DNA from: CAZKRL01 sp964555295
Lineage (GTDB): Bacteria > Bacteroidota > Bacteroidia > Flavobacteriales_D > Sanyastnellaceae
Reading direction: 5' to 3'
Assembly (NCBI GenBank): GCA_964555295.1
Contig: CAZKRL010000029.1
Location: 1 to 39,118 of the forward strand
DNA length: 39,118 bases
The position numbers were made by a program, and so were the translations under genes. Shown here piece by piece: positions 8,687-16,178 of the stretch (position 1 is its first letter; each line of letters starts with the position of its first letter). The notes under the pieces are model-generated. The model ran no database searches and had not been told where the DNA came from. It saw nothing but the letters and a program-made list of their open reading frames with translations.

Positions 8687-9748
8687 TTACAAATTGTAGA
8701 GGACTTGAAGTAATGTTTGACCTGTTGCTTTAAGAGGCGCTTTATCAATGATGTCAAGATTGTCTTTGTGAGTATGATGATACGGCCCGAAGATATATCC
8801 CCCTAATCCCATGGCGTTCGGTGTCGGCCGTGTATCAATAATATCAATACACCTCACTCCGCCTCTAGAAATCATCACATGATCATCAATCACTCCATCT
8901 ACATCTTCTGAAGGAAAGTACATACCATATCCCAGTTTTGAAGCTGTTGACCAAATCAGATTCACTACGTCGGGAGCAATTTCATTGGAATATTTTTCCT
9001 TGTTGAAACGGGCGTCTGTTGCGCCTACCATATCCAACAAAATTCCGAAACGCGCACGATAGCCGGGACGATGCGGGTTTTTTGCCCAATGCTGTGAGCC
9101 AAGACACCATGAGGTAACGAATCCAGGATTTAATACCTCGTTAGATTTCATTGGACTATTTTCTGCGGCACCATAATCTTCCACATCCAAAAGAAGAATA
9201 TCGATGCCCACACGTGGCGTCTGGATTTGCAGTATTCTCGAGATCTCCAATAAAACTGCGACACCACTTGCGCCATCATTTGCGCCATCTATTGGTTTAT
9301 TGCGAAGTGCATTTTCTGTTTCTTTATCTGCAAACGGCCGAGTATCCCAATGCGCGCACAACAATACACGATCTTTATTTTCCGGCTGAAATGACGCAAC
9401 TATATTTCGTACCGGCACCGATTTTCCGTCAAAGGTTAGCAATGACGTTTTCTGTTCTTGCACCAACGCACCACGCGAACCAAGGCACTTAATTAACCAG
9501 TCGCCGCATGCCTTATGAGCGTTACTGCCGGGTACGCGCGGACCCATATCCACTTGTTGTTTGAGAACAGCATATGAACTGTCAGAATTAAAATCAGGTG
9601 GAGTAACTGCGGTCTTTTGTTCCCGTGCTGAAGTTTTTTTATCTGCCGGTTTATCATCACTACAACTTATGATGACGCAGGCAAAAGAGACAAAAATCAC
9701 CTGTAATAATTTCAAGTGTAGCGAGTGTATTGATTGTTGTTCGTTCAT
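8687..9748 (-). CDS. M28-family zinc peptidase / glutaminyl cyclase-like lipoprotein
   Basis: A 353-residue exported enzyme. The N terminus has a hydrophobic stretch and lipobox VIISC with Cys29, so it is a predicted lipoprotein. The catalytic domain carries the M28 metal and catalytic residues: CAHWDTRPFAD (130-140), IDGANDGASG (152-161), LLLDVEDYG (184-192) and a C-terminal His in PYHHTHKDNLD. The HWDTRP and VEDYG forms are those of the animal-type glutaminyl-peptide cyclotransferase subgroup (QC), which forms N-terminal pyroglutamate; simple aminopeptidase activity cannot be excluded. The gene starts three bases after the cysS stop, so it is in the same transcript, and it converges on the outer-membrane protein gene with a four-base gap and no terminator between them. 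Confidence 0.92.
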   Translation of the reverse strand: MNEQQSIHSLHLKLLQVIFVSFACVIISCSDDKPADKKTSAREQKTAVTPPDFNSDSSYAVLKQQVDMGPRVPGSNAHKACGDWLIKCLGSRGALVQEQKTSLLTFDGKSVPVRNIVASFQPENKDRVLLCAHWDTRPFADKETENALRNKPIDGANDGASGVAVLLEISRILQIQTPRVGIDILLLDVEDYGAAENSPMKSNEVLNPGFVTSWCLGSQHWAKNPHRPGYRARFGILLDMVGATDARFNKEKYSNEIAPDVVNLIWSTASKLGYGMYFPSEDVDGVIDDHVMISRGGVRCIDIIDTRPTPNAMGLGGYIFGPYHHTHKDNLDIIDKAPLKATGQTLLQVLYNL

Positions 9749-9751
9749 TGT

Positions 9752-11221
9752 CTAACCCTCCATCTCCCAAGTGGCGCCATCCTTTGTGTCACGAATACTG
9801 ATTCCCAATTCGGCGAGTGTTTGGCGAATTTTATCAGAGGTGGAAAAATCTTTCCGTGCCTTTGATTCTGCGCGAATATTGAGAATTAGAGCCATCAAAC
9901 CCGAGGTTTTATCATCTGCTACTGTTGCCTCTTCATCCCGCAAACCCATCACGCGTGTGAAGTAACGGTCAAACAATTCTTGCAGCTCACTGATATCCAC
10001 AGCTGTAAGTGTGATGAGATTTTCATGGGCGCTATTGATTACCCTCACTGCCTCGAACAAATGAGAAATTACGATTGGCGTGTTGAAGTCATCATTCATG
10101 GCCTCACGGCACTTGTCTAACAAATCCTTCACTGCATATCCGCTCGTTTCAGAAGGTGTGAGTTTTTGAATGAGCGCCTTTGCTGCCACCATACGTTTGT
10201 ATCCCTTCTCAGCAGCTTGCAGGGCTTCATTACTAAAATCCAAAGTGCTGGCGTAATGACCGGTCATGAAGAAAAACCTGACCGTCATGGGTGAGTATCC
10301 CTTGTCGAGTAATTTATGATTCCCGCTGATCAACTCTTCCGGCGTGAAGCCATTGCCTTCGCTCTTGGCCATTTTTCTGCCGTTTACCGTAAGCATATTT
10401 CCATGCATCCAATATTTCACGGGTTCATCGCCGGTTGCGCCCACATTCTGTGCAATCTCACATTCGTGATGCGGAAACTTCAAATCCATTCCTCCACCGT
10501 GAATATCAAATTGATTGCCGAGATATTTTGTACTCATCGCTGAGCATTCGATATGCCATCCGGGAAAGCCGATTCCCCATGGGCTCGGCCATTTCATGAT
10601 GTGATGCTCATCTGCTTTTTTCCATAGTGCGAAATCAAGACCATCGCGCTTTTCATCCTGTCCATCGAGCTCACGAGTATTCGAATAAAGTTCATCGATC
10701 ACGCGTCCAGACAACTTTCCGTAAGGTTGTTTTTCATTGAACTTTCTCACATCAAAGTATACGCTTCCGTTGCTTTCATAAGCAAATCCACGATGAATGA
10801 TGTTGTTAATCATTTCGATTTGTTCAACGATATGACCTGTGGCAGTGGGTTCGATGCTAGGTGGCAAAACATTAAAAACCCGCATCACATCGTGAAAACC
10901 ATTGGTGTATTTCTGAACCACTTCCATGGGCTCAAGATTCTCCAACTTGGCGCGTTTTACAATCTTATCCTCACCGTCGTCGCTATCTCCGGTGAGATGA
11001 CCCACGTCGGTAATGTTTCTAACATAGCGAACCTTGAAGCCACACTCCAACAGATATCGATAAACCACATCAAATGTGGTAAATGTTCTTACGTTACCCA
11101 AATGCACATCGTTGTATACGGTGGGACCACATACATATAGTCCAACATGACCCGGCGTAATCGGTGTAAATACCTCCTTTTTACGCGACAAGCTATTATA
11201 GAGGAAGAGATGATTTTCCAT
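9752..11221 (-). CDS. cysS: Cysteine--tRNA ligase
   Basis: A 489-residue class I aminoacyl-tRNA synthetase charging tRNA-Cys. The zinc-ligand Cys lies in YVCGPTVYND (about 28-37); the HIGH-type motif is HLGN in VHLGNVRTF; further zinc ligands are Cys in GWHIECSAMS and His/Glu in HHECEIAQ; the KMSKS-type loop is KMAKSEGN. The C-terminal DALR-type helical domain follows. Length is normal for the family. It is the third gene of a minus-strand run: MORN protein 58 bases upstream, M28 lipoprotein three bases downstream. Confidence 0.98.
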   Translation of the reverse strand: MENHLFLYNSLSRKKEVFTPITPGHVGLYVCGPTVYNDVHLGNVRTFTTFDVVYRYLLECGFKVRYVRNITDVGHLTGDSDDGEDKIVKRAKLENLEPMEVVQKYTNGFHDVMRVFNVLPPSIEPTATGHIVEQIEMINNIIHRGFAYESNGSVYFDVRKFNEKQPYGKLSGRVIDELYSNTRELDGQDEKRDGLDFALWKKADEHHIMKWPSPWGIGFPGWHIECSAMSTKYLGNQFDIHGGGMDLKFPHHECEIAQNVGATGDEPVKYWMHGNMLTVNGRKMAKSEGNGFTPEELISGNHKLLDKGYSPMTVRFFFMTGHYASTLDFSNEALQAAEKGYKRMVAAKALIQKLTPSETSGYAVKDLLDKCREAMNDDFNTPIVISHLFEAVRVINSAHENLITLTAVDISELQELFDRYFTRVMGLRDEEATVADDKTSGLMALILNIRAESKARKDFSTSDKIRQTLAELGISIRDTKDGATWEMEG

Positions 11222-11279
11222 GTGGCAAAGAACGATATGAATTTTATAAAAAAGAGGCCTTGAGGAATGATACTATGAA

Positions 11280-12152
11280 TTATTTACGACTACTTGGCAG
11301 GGGATAATTTCCAATGTATCGCCCTTCATAATAACATCGAATGGCAATCATAATTCCGTCGGAATTATAATAGTACCATTTGCCATTGTATAGTATCCCT
11401 CTGCGGAAATAGCCAGACTGCATCAGTTGTCCTGTGCGGTCATAGAGCGCGTTGTAATCCTCTGCCTGGAATTTTTGAGCTATGTTGGGCTGATAATCTG
11501 TTGATGTTGCCTCCTGGCCTATCTCACCTGGGTATAGGTCGGTCCAGGGCAGACCAATGATTTCAGATTGTGTAACCAATTCATTTGACGAAGAATTGAT
11601 GCCATCGGACATTTGAGCAGCTGCAAATTTGACTCCCCGTGGTTCAAACCAGGTCAACTGCCCTTGTTCCTTGCCAGCAGACATTGCGCATGTCATTGCA
11701 ACAGAACCGTCGTCGTAATAATGCTGTTGCAATCCATCGGCCCAACCCTCGGCGTTGTAGTTCAAGACTTGTTGAATTTTTCCGTTGGGATAGAATCGTT
11801 TGAATGTTCCGGTGTAGCGGCCATATTTCCAATTGCCTGTTTCTTCCGGTTTGCCATTTTCGTAGAATAGAGTGTAGTTACCGGATGGCAGACCTGATGA
11901 ATAGTTGATTTCAGATCTTAGTTTGCCTGAAGGCCAGAATCTTTTCCATACACCCACTTTTCTGCCGTCGATGTAACTTCCTTCTTCGACTCGACCATTG
12001 CCCGGGTATTTAACGTCCCTCGCTATCGTGCCTGTGATGGTCCAAAACCCTTGTCGGTTGCCCTTGGCATCAAGTTGATTGACTGAATCTGCCGCCCGAG
12101 AACTGCTGAAAATGAAACAACATAGAACACAAACGAACTTGATTTCACGCAT
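11280..12152 (-). CDS. Secreted MORN-repeat protein
   Basis: A 290-residue protein with a signal peptide (about 1-20, ending SSSRAA) followed by repeats of the bacterial MORN variant type, of pattern G-x-W-x-x-[FY]-[FWY]-x-x-G-K-x-x-x-x-x-x-Y: for example VWKRFWPSGKLRSEINY, NYTLFYENGKPEETGNW, TFKRFYPNGKIQQVLNY and a last copy KWYYYNSDGIMIAI near the C terminus. Between the third and last copies is a non-repetitive stretch of about 90 residues. In Bacteroidota such proteins are common periplasmic or surface scaffolds of unknown role. It lies three bases after the epimerase stop, so the pair is co-transcribed. Confidence 0.88.
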   Translation of the reverse strand: MREIKFVCVLCCFIFSSSRAADSVNQLDAKGNRQGFWTITGTIARDVKYPGNGRVEEGSYIDGRKVGVWKRFWPSGKLRSEINYSSGLPSGNYTLFYENGKPEETGNWKYGRYTGTFKRFYPNGKIQQVLNYNAEGWADGLQQHYYDDGSVAMTCAMSAGKEQGQLTWFEPRGVKFAAAQMSDGINSSSNELVTQSEIIGLPWTDLYPGEIGQEATSTDYQPNIAQKFQAEDYNALYDRTGQLMQSGYFRRGILYNGKWYYYNSDGIMIAIRCYYEGRYIGNYPLPSSRK

Positions 12153-12155
12153 GAT

Positions 12156-13103
12156 TTATACGGATTGATAAGAATCGGAAATTGCTTTGAGCATCGTAGT
12201 TACCATTCGCGACAAATCATACTCAGGTGCCCATCCCCAATGCATGCGGGCTTCAATGTCTGATATACTGGCGGGCCAGCTATCGGCAATTTGTTGTCGA
12301 AAATCAGGGGCGTAGGAAATGGCAAATCCTGGAACGTGCATTCTGATCTCATCGGCAAGCTGGGCCGGAGTGAAGCTCAGGCCCGCTAGATTGTAACTGC
12401 TTCTTATCAAAACATCTTCGGCAGGTGCATTCATAATCATCAATGTAGCACGAATGGCATCCTCCATCATCATCATTGGTAATTCTGTTTGAGCGCTGAG
12501 AAAGCAAGAATAGGATTGCTTTTGCAATGCTTCATGAAAAATATGTACAGCATAATCAGTGGTGCCGCCGCCGGGGGCCGACCTATGCCCAATCAGGCCA
12601 GGGTAGCGCAAACTGCGAACATCCACCCCAAATTTTTTGTGGTAATATTCACACCAGCGTTCGCCGGCGAGTTTAGAGATCCCGTACACCGTTGACGGAT
12701 CCATTACGGAATTTTGCGGAGTGAGATGCCGCGGTGTTCCCGGACCAAATACCGCAATAGAGCTGGGCCAGTAAAGTTTTGAAATTTTCTTATGTCGAGC
12801 CAACTCCAAAAGAGTGAGAAGGCTTTCCATATTAAGCTTCCATGCGTAATCCGGATTTTTTTCAGCCGTAGCAGAGAGCAAGGCGGCGAGCAGATACACC
12901 TCATCAATTTCAAATTCCTCGATGGCATTACAGACCGCTTTTTGATCAAGAACGTCAAGCACTATTTGTGTGCCATCCAAATCCTTCATGGGTTTTACAT
13001 CGGCTGCGATAACCCGATGTGTACCATATTCGGCTCGAAGCGCTGCAGTTAGTTCAACACCAATCTGACCGCCGGCACCGATGACGAGCACGTTTCTCTT
13101 CAT
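12156..13103 (-). CDS. NAD-dependent epimerase/dehydratase, L-threonine dehydrogenase-like SDR
   Basis: A 315-residue extended short-chain dehydrogenase. The Rossmann motif VIGAGGQIG (5-13 of the chosen start) binds NAD, VIAADVKP sets cofactor preference, and the catalytic YxxxK is YGISKLAGERW after the Ser in YWPSSIAVFGP. The wording of these motifs (PSSIAVFGPGTP, RYPGLIG, GGGTTDYAVHIFHEAL) matches the SDR-type L-threonine 3-dehydrogenase of Flavobacteria, which converts threonine to 2-amino-3-oxobutyrate. Frame extends 20 codons upstream to a non-ATG codon at 13163, but ATG 13103 directly precedes the Rossmann strand and follows a -7 box, so it is preferred. First gene of the run leading to cysS. 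Confidence 0.92.
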   Translation of the reverse strand: MKRNVLVIGAGGQIGVELTAALRAEYGTHRVIAADVKPMKDLDGTQIVLDVLDQKAVCNAIEEFEIDEVYLLAALLSATAEKNPDYAWKLNMESLLTLLELARHKKISKLYWPSSIAVFGPGTPRHLTPQNSVMDPSTVYGISKLAGERWCEYYHKKFGVDVRSLRYPGLIGHRSAPGGGTTDYAVHIFHEALQKQSYSCFLSAQTELPMMMMEDAIRATLMIMNAPAEDVLIRSSYNLAGLSFTPAQLADEIRMHVPGFAISYAPDFRQQIADSWPASISDIEARMHWGWAPEYDLSRMVTTMLKAISDSYQSV

Positions 13104-13124
13104 TTTCCGACAACTTAATTGCCT

Positions 13125-13132
13125 CAAAGGTA
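13125..13132 (-). promoter_or_regulatory. -7 box of the epimerase operon
   Basis: TACCTTTG on the minus strand matches TAnnTTTG exactly, 21 bases before the ATG at 13103. No TTG at the expected -33 distance was found, so support is from the -7 element and position only. Confidence 0.45.
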
Positions 13133-13245
13133 AAAATGTTCGCAGGTGAAAAAATTCTTGCAACCCCCCAAGGGTGTTTCTGGTCTTATGGTTATGGTGT
13201 CATTTCGTATGAGGGTGCGAAATGATTAAGTTAAGGTTTAGCAAT

Positions 13246-13276
13246 ATGGCCGGAAATGTCCGGCCATGTTTTTTTA
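13246..13276 (+). terminator. Rho-independent terminator without an upstream gene
   Basis: ATGGCCGGA, loop AATG, TCCGGCCAT forms a perfect 9-pair stem (13246-13254 with 13259-13267), followed by G and seven T. Orientation is plus. The nearest upstream plus-strand gene is more than 7 kb away, so it must end a short transcript beginning between about 13100 and 13240. Confidence 0.85.
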
Positions 13277-13313
13277 GTACACTTGAACACTTTCTGAGGA
13301 AGACATCGGACTT

Positions 13314-13406
13314 TTGTTCGCGCCTCTGGTGATTGCAACGATTGATAATGTCAACAAAGTGATTGTAATTGTTGAAAAGGCGATAATCAAAGGCAGAAAA
13401 GAGTAA
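13314..13406 (+). CDS. Possible small peptide ORF, 30 codons (uncertain)
   Basis: Open from a TTG at 13314 to TAA at 13404-13406; a GTG at 13329 is an alternative start. The peptide is amphipathic (MFAPLVIATIDNVNKVIVIV, then EKAIIKGRKE): a hydrophobic run followed by a basic tail. In frame upstream to the TGA at 13284 the sequence continues to read like protein (LSEEDIGLL) but has no start codon. There is no recognised family, no ATG and no clear promoter; it may be chance. Confidence 0.2.
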   Translation: MFAPLVIATIDNVNKVIVIVEKAIIKGRKE

Positions 13407-13407
13407 A

Positions 13408-13415
13408 TACTTTTG
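13408..13415 (+). promoter_or_regulatory. -7 box of mutS
   Basis: TACTTTTG matches TAnnTTTG exactly and is identical to the -7 box before acpP at the other end of the window. The expected TTG about 19 bases upstream is absent. A transcript beginning just after it would have a leader of about 70 bases containing the hairpin at 13444-13472. Confidence 0.5.
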
Positions 13416-13443
13416 TTTTGAAACGATTTTTACATGATGGCGG

Positions 13444-13472
13444 GGCTGCTGTTCGATTCAAGAATAGCAGCC
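13444..13472 (+). promoter_or_regulatory. Hairpin in the mutS leader
   Basis: GGCTGCTGTTC (13444-13454), loop GATTCAA, GAATAGCAGCC (13462-13472): eleven pairs including one G-T. It ends 20 bases before the ATG at 13493. No T run follows, so it is not an ordinary terminator; it could influence translation or RNA stability. Confidence 0.6.
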
Positions 13473-13492
13473 TTGCTTGTCTAAAGTCATTT

Positions 13493-16126
13493 ATGTCCGA
13501 AGCTCCAGAAACTACTCTTGCTGCTCCTGTTGAGACACCGCTAATGAAGCAGTACAACTCCATCAAGGCGAAATACCCTGATGCGTTGTTGCTATTCAGG
13601 GTTGGTGATTTTTACGAAACCTTTGGGGAGGACGCTGTAAAAGCCTCATCGATTTTAGGTATTGTGCTTACAAAGAGGAAAAACGGATCGGCTGCATTCG
13701 TGGAGCTGGCCGGATTTCCGCATCATTCGTTGGAGACGTACTTACCTCGATTGGTGAGAGCCGGCAACCGTGTTGCTATTTGTGATCAATTGGAAGACCC
13801 AAAGTTTGCGAAGAAAATCGTCAAGCGAGGAATTACAGAGTTGGTAACTCCGGGCGTATCCTATCATGAGAAAACCATTGAGCCGGTATCGAATCAATTT
13901 CTCGCTGCGGTTATTGAACAGTCAGGGCGATGGGGGGCGGCCTTCTTGGATATTTCTACGGGTGAATTTTTCACCACCGAAGGAAGCAAGGAATATCTCG
14001 ACAAGCTTTTACAAGGGCTGAAACCCAGTGAGGTCTTGTACTCACGACAGCAAGAAAAACTTGTGAAAGAATATCTACGTGATCGGGTTTTCACATTTCG
14101 TCTCGACGACTGGGTTTTCAACATTGATTTTGCTACTGATTTGATTCAGCGCCAGTTTCACACACACAGTTTAAAGGGCTTTGGCATTGAGCATTTGCCT
14201 TGTGGAATCATTGCCTGCGGTGCGATATTACATTACCTATCAGAGACTCAACACGACCGGCTTGGGCATATCCGATCCATTTCCCGTCTTGATGAAAACG
14301 AACATGTCTGGTTAGACCCTTTTACGATCAGGAATCTGGAGCTTGTGCATTCACCGCATGAATCAGCAACTACATTATTGCAGGTGATAGACCGCACACA
14401 AACGCCTATGGGCACGAGGATGCTGCGCAGATGGCTGCTCATGCCACTTCGCGAAATCCAACGGATAGAGAGGCGTAATCTCGCGGTAGCGCACCTGTTT
14501 AAGCATGCCGATGAGCTAGAGAATATCCTACAAGAACTCAAGCCGATCGGTGATCTGGAGCGACTTATATCGCGTGTCTCACTGGGAAGGGCTAACCCAA
14601 GAGAATTGTGGCAGCTTTATCGAGCGCTGGTGGCGACTTCAAAACTTAAACTCGCGCTTGAGGCATCTTCTTCCGGTGAGCTTCAAATCATCGGTCAGCA
14701 ACTACAGAATGTACAACAAGTTATTGCGATTATAACATCGCGCCTGCATCCCGATGCGCCCGTGATGGCGAATAAAGGTTCGGTAATTGCTAGTGGTGTA
14801 AATTCAGAACTCGATGAACTTCGCTCACTTGCTTATGATGGTAAGGCATATCTTGAAAAACTTGAGACACGTGAAATTGAGCGTACGGGTATTAGCTCAC
14901 TCAAAATTGGATACAACAATGTCTTTGGATATTACCTTGAGGTAAGGAATGCGCATAAAGAAAAAGTGCCACAAGATTGGATTCGCAAACAAACCCTTAC
15001 ACAGGCGGAGCGATACATAACCGAGGAGTTAAAGATCTACGAGCAAAAAATTCTGGGGGCGGAGGAAAAATTACAAACCCTTGAGCAGCAGCTATACCTT
15101 GAGCTTATCCATGAGATTGCCGCCTTCACATCGGTCATTCAACTCAATGCATCGCTTCTCGCACGTATCGATTGTCTTTGCTCCCTTGCGGTTGTCGCCT
15201 CTGAAAACCAATATGTAAGACCAGCGCTCAATGATTCATTCGCTTTGCGCATTGTTGATGGGCGCCACCCGATAATTGAGAAACAGCTTCCCGCTGGAGA
15301 GACCTATGTGAGTAATGATATTTTTTTGGATAATACCGGGCAGCAAATAATCATGATCACAGGGCCCAATATGTCAGGGAAAAGCGCTGTTTTGAGACAA
15401 ACTGCACTCATTGTAATCATGGCTCAAATGGGTGGATTCGTTCCCGCTGCTGCCGCTGACATTGGAATTGTAGATAAAATTTTTACCCGTGTTGGCGCCA
15501 GTGATAATATTTCTTCTGGCGAATCAACTTTTATGGTTGAGATGAATGAAACAGCCAGCATACTGAACAACTTGTCTGATCGAAGCCTGGTATTATTGGA
15601 TGAAATCGGCAGAGGCACCTCCACTTACGATGGTGTAAGCATCGCCTGGGCGATTGCTGAATATATTCACGACCACCCCAAGTACAGGGCCAAAACATTG
15701 TTTGCCACTCACTACCATGAACTCAATGAGATGTCTGCCCGGTTTCCCAGAATCCACAACTTCAATGTCAGCGTTCACGAAACCGCTCAGAAAGTGTTAT
15801 TTCTGAGGAAGCTCCAGCCGGGTGGCAGCAACCACAGTTTTGGTATTCACGTTGCCAAAATGGCCGGGATGCCTCAAAGGGTTGTTGAAAGGTCGAAAGA
15901 AATTCTGGAGCAACTCGAGAAAACACATGGTGAGGGCGTCAACAATGCAGAACGCGGCCGACTCGCCATGCAAAAATCAGAGCAGCTGAGTTTTTTTCAA
16001 CTCGATGATCCTGCACTGGCTCAAGTAAAAGAACAAATTATGGGTCTTGATTTGAATACCATCACCCCGATTGAAGCGATGATGAAGCTTCATGAGATAA
16101 GAAAAATCCTGAAGGGCCGCAGTTGA
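13493..16126 (+). CDS. mutS: DNA mismatch repair protein MutS
   Basis: An 877-residue MutS. The N-terminal mismatch-binding domain has the Phe-x-Glu site in LLFRVGDFYETFGEDA; connector, core and clamp domains follow; the C-terminal ABC-type ATPase shows Walker A ITGPNMSGKSAVLRQT, the signature region GESTFMVEMNE, Walker B LVLLDEIGRGTSTYDG and the His switch FATHYHELNEM. It recognises base mismatches and recruits the repair machinery. The frame is open for 25 further codons to a TTG at 13418, but MSEAPETTLAAPVETPLMKQ from ATG 13493 is the usual length of the family, and the longer version would run through the hairpin and begin almost on the -7 box. Single gene, convergent with the phosphatase gene. 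Confidence 0.98.
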   Translation: MSEAPETTLAAPVETPLMKQYNSIKAKYPDALLLFRVGDFYETFGEDAVKASSILGIVLTKRKNGSAAFVELAGFPHHSLETYLPRLVRAGNRVAICDQLEDPKFAKKIVKRGITELVTPGVSYHEKTIEPVSNQFLAAVIEQSGRWGAAFLDISTGEFFTTEGSKEYLDKLLQGLKPSEVLYSRQQEKLVKEYLRDRVFTFRLDDWVFNIDFATDLIQRQFHTHSLKGFGIEHLPCGIIACGAILHYLSETQHDRLGHIRSISRLDENEHVWLDPFTIRNLELVHSPHESATTLLQVIDRTQTPMGTRMLRRWLLMPLREIQRIERRNLAVAHLFKHADELENILQELKPIGDLERLISRVSLGRANPRELWQLYRALVATSKLKLALEASSSGELQIIGQQLQNVQQVIAIITSRLHPDAPVMANKGSVIASGVNSELDELRSLAYDGKAYLEKLETREIERTGISSLKIGYNNVFGYYLEVRNAHKEKVPQDWIRKQTLTQAERYITEELKIYEQKILGAEEKLQTLEQQLYLELIHEIAAFTSVIQLNASLLARIDCLCSLAVVASENQYVRPALNDSFALRIVDGRHPIIEKQLPAGETYVSNDIFLDNTGQQIIMITGPNMSGKSAVLRQTALIVIMAQMGGFVPAAAADIGIVDKIFTRVGASDNISSGESTFMVEMNETASILNNLSDRSLVLLDEIGRGTSTYDGVSIAWAIAEYIHDHPKYRAKTLFATHYHELNEMSARFPRIHNFNVSVHETAQKVLFLRKLQPGGSNHSFGIHVAKMAGMPQRVVERSKEILEQLEKTHGEGVNNAERGRLAMQKSEQLSFFQLDDPALAQVKEQIMGLDLNTITPIEAMMKLHEIRKILKGRS

Positions 16127-16138
16127 TTTCTGATGATT

Positions 16139-16175
16139 GCGCCCCATTCAGCCGATGGCTATAAATGATGGGCGC
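16139..16175. terminator. Possible two-way hairpin between convergent genes
   Basis: GCGCCC-CATT at 16139-16148 pairs imperfectly with AATGATGGGCGC at 16164-16175. It lies in the 52-base gap between the mutS stop and the stop of the convergent phosphatase gene. There is no T run on either side, so a terminator role is only suggested by position. Confidence 0.3.
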
Positions 16176-16178
16176 CGT

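Larger units (their letters stand above)
13104..13492. other. Divergent intergenic region, 389 bases
   Basis: Between the epimerase and mutS starts. It holds, left to right: the epimerase -7 box; a run of bases with only a 13-codon ATG frame (13184 onwards, ending TAA); a strong plus-strand terminator at 13246-13276; a short open frame ending at 13406; a mutS -7 box at 13408-13415; and a leader hairpin. The terminator faces away from any annotated plus-strand gene, so an unannotated short transcript is likely. Confidence 0.7.

Noticed and set aside
9151..9492. 113-codon plus-strand frame inside the M28 peptidase gene
   Set aside because: It is antisense to a well-supported gene, and its repeated HHLRH-type residues come from the reverse complement of the GANDGASG region.
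13104..13163. 20-codon N-terminal extension of the epimerase frame
   Set aside because: The Rossmann strand starts right after ATG 13103, and the extension spans an exact -7 box.
13418..13492. 25-codon N-terminal extension of MutS from a TTG
   Set aside because: It would start three bases after the -7 box and run through the hairpin; ATG 13493 gives the normal family length.
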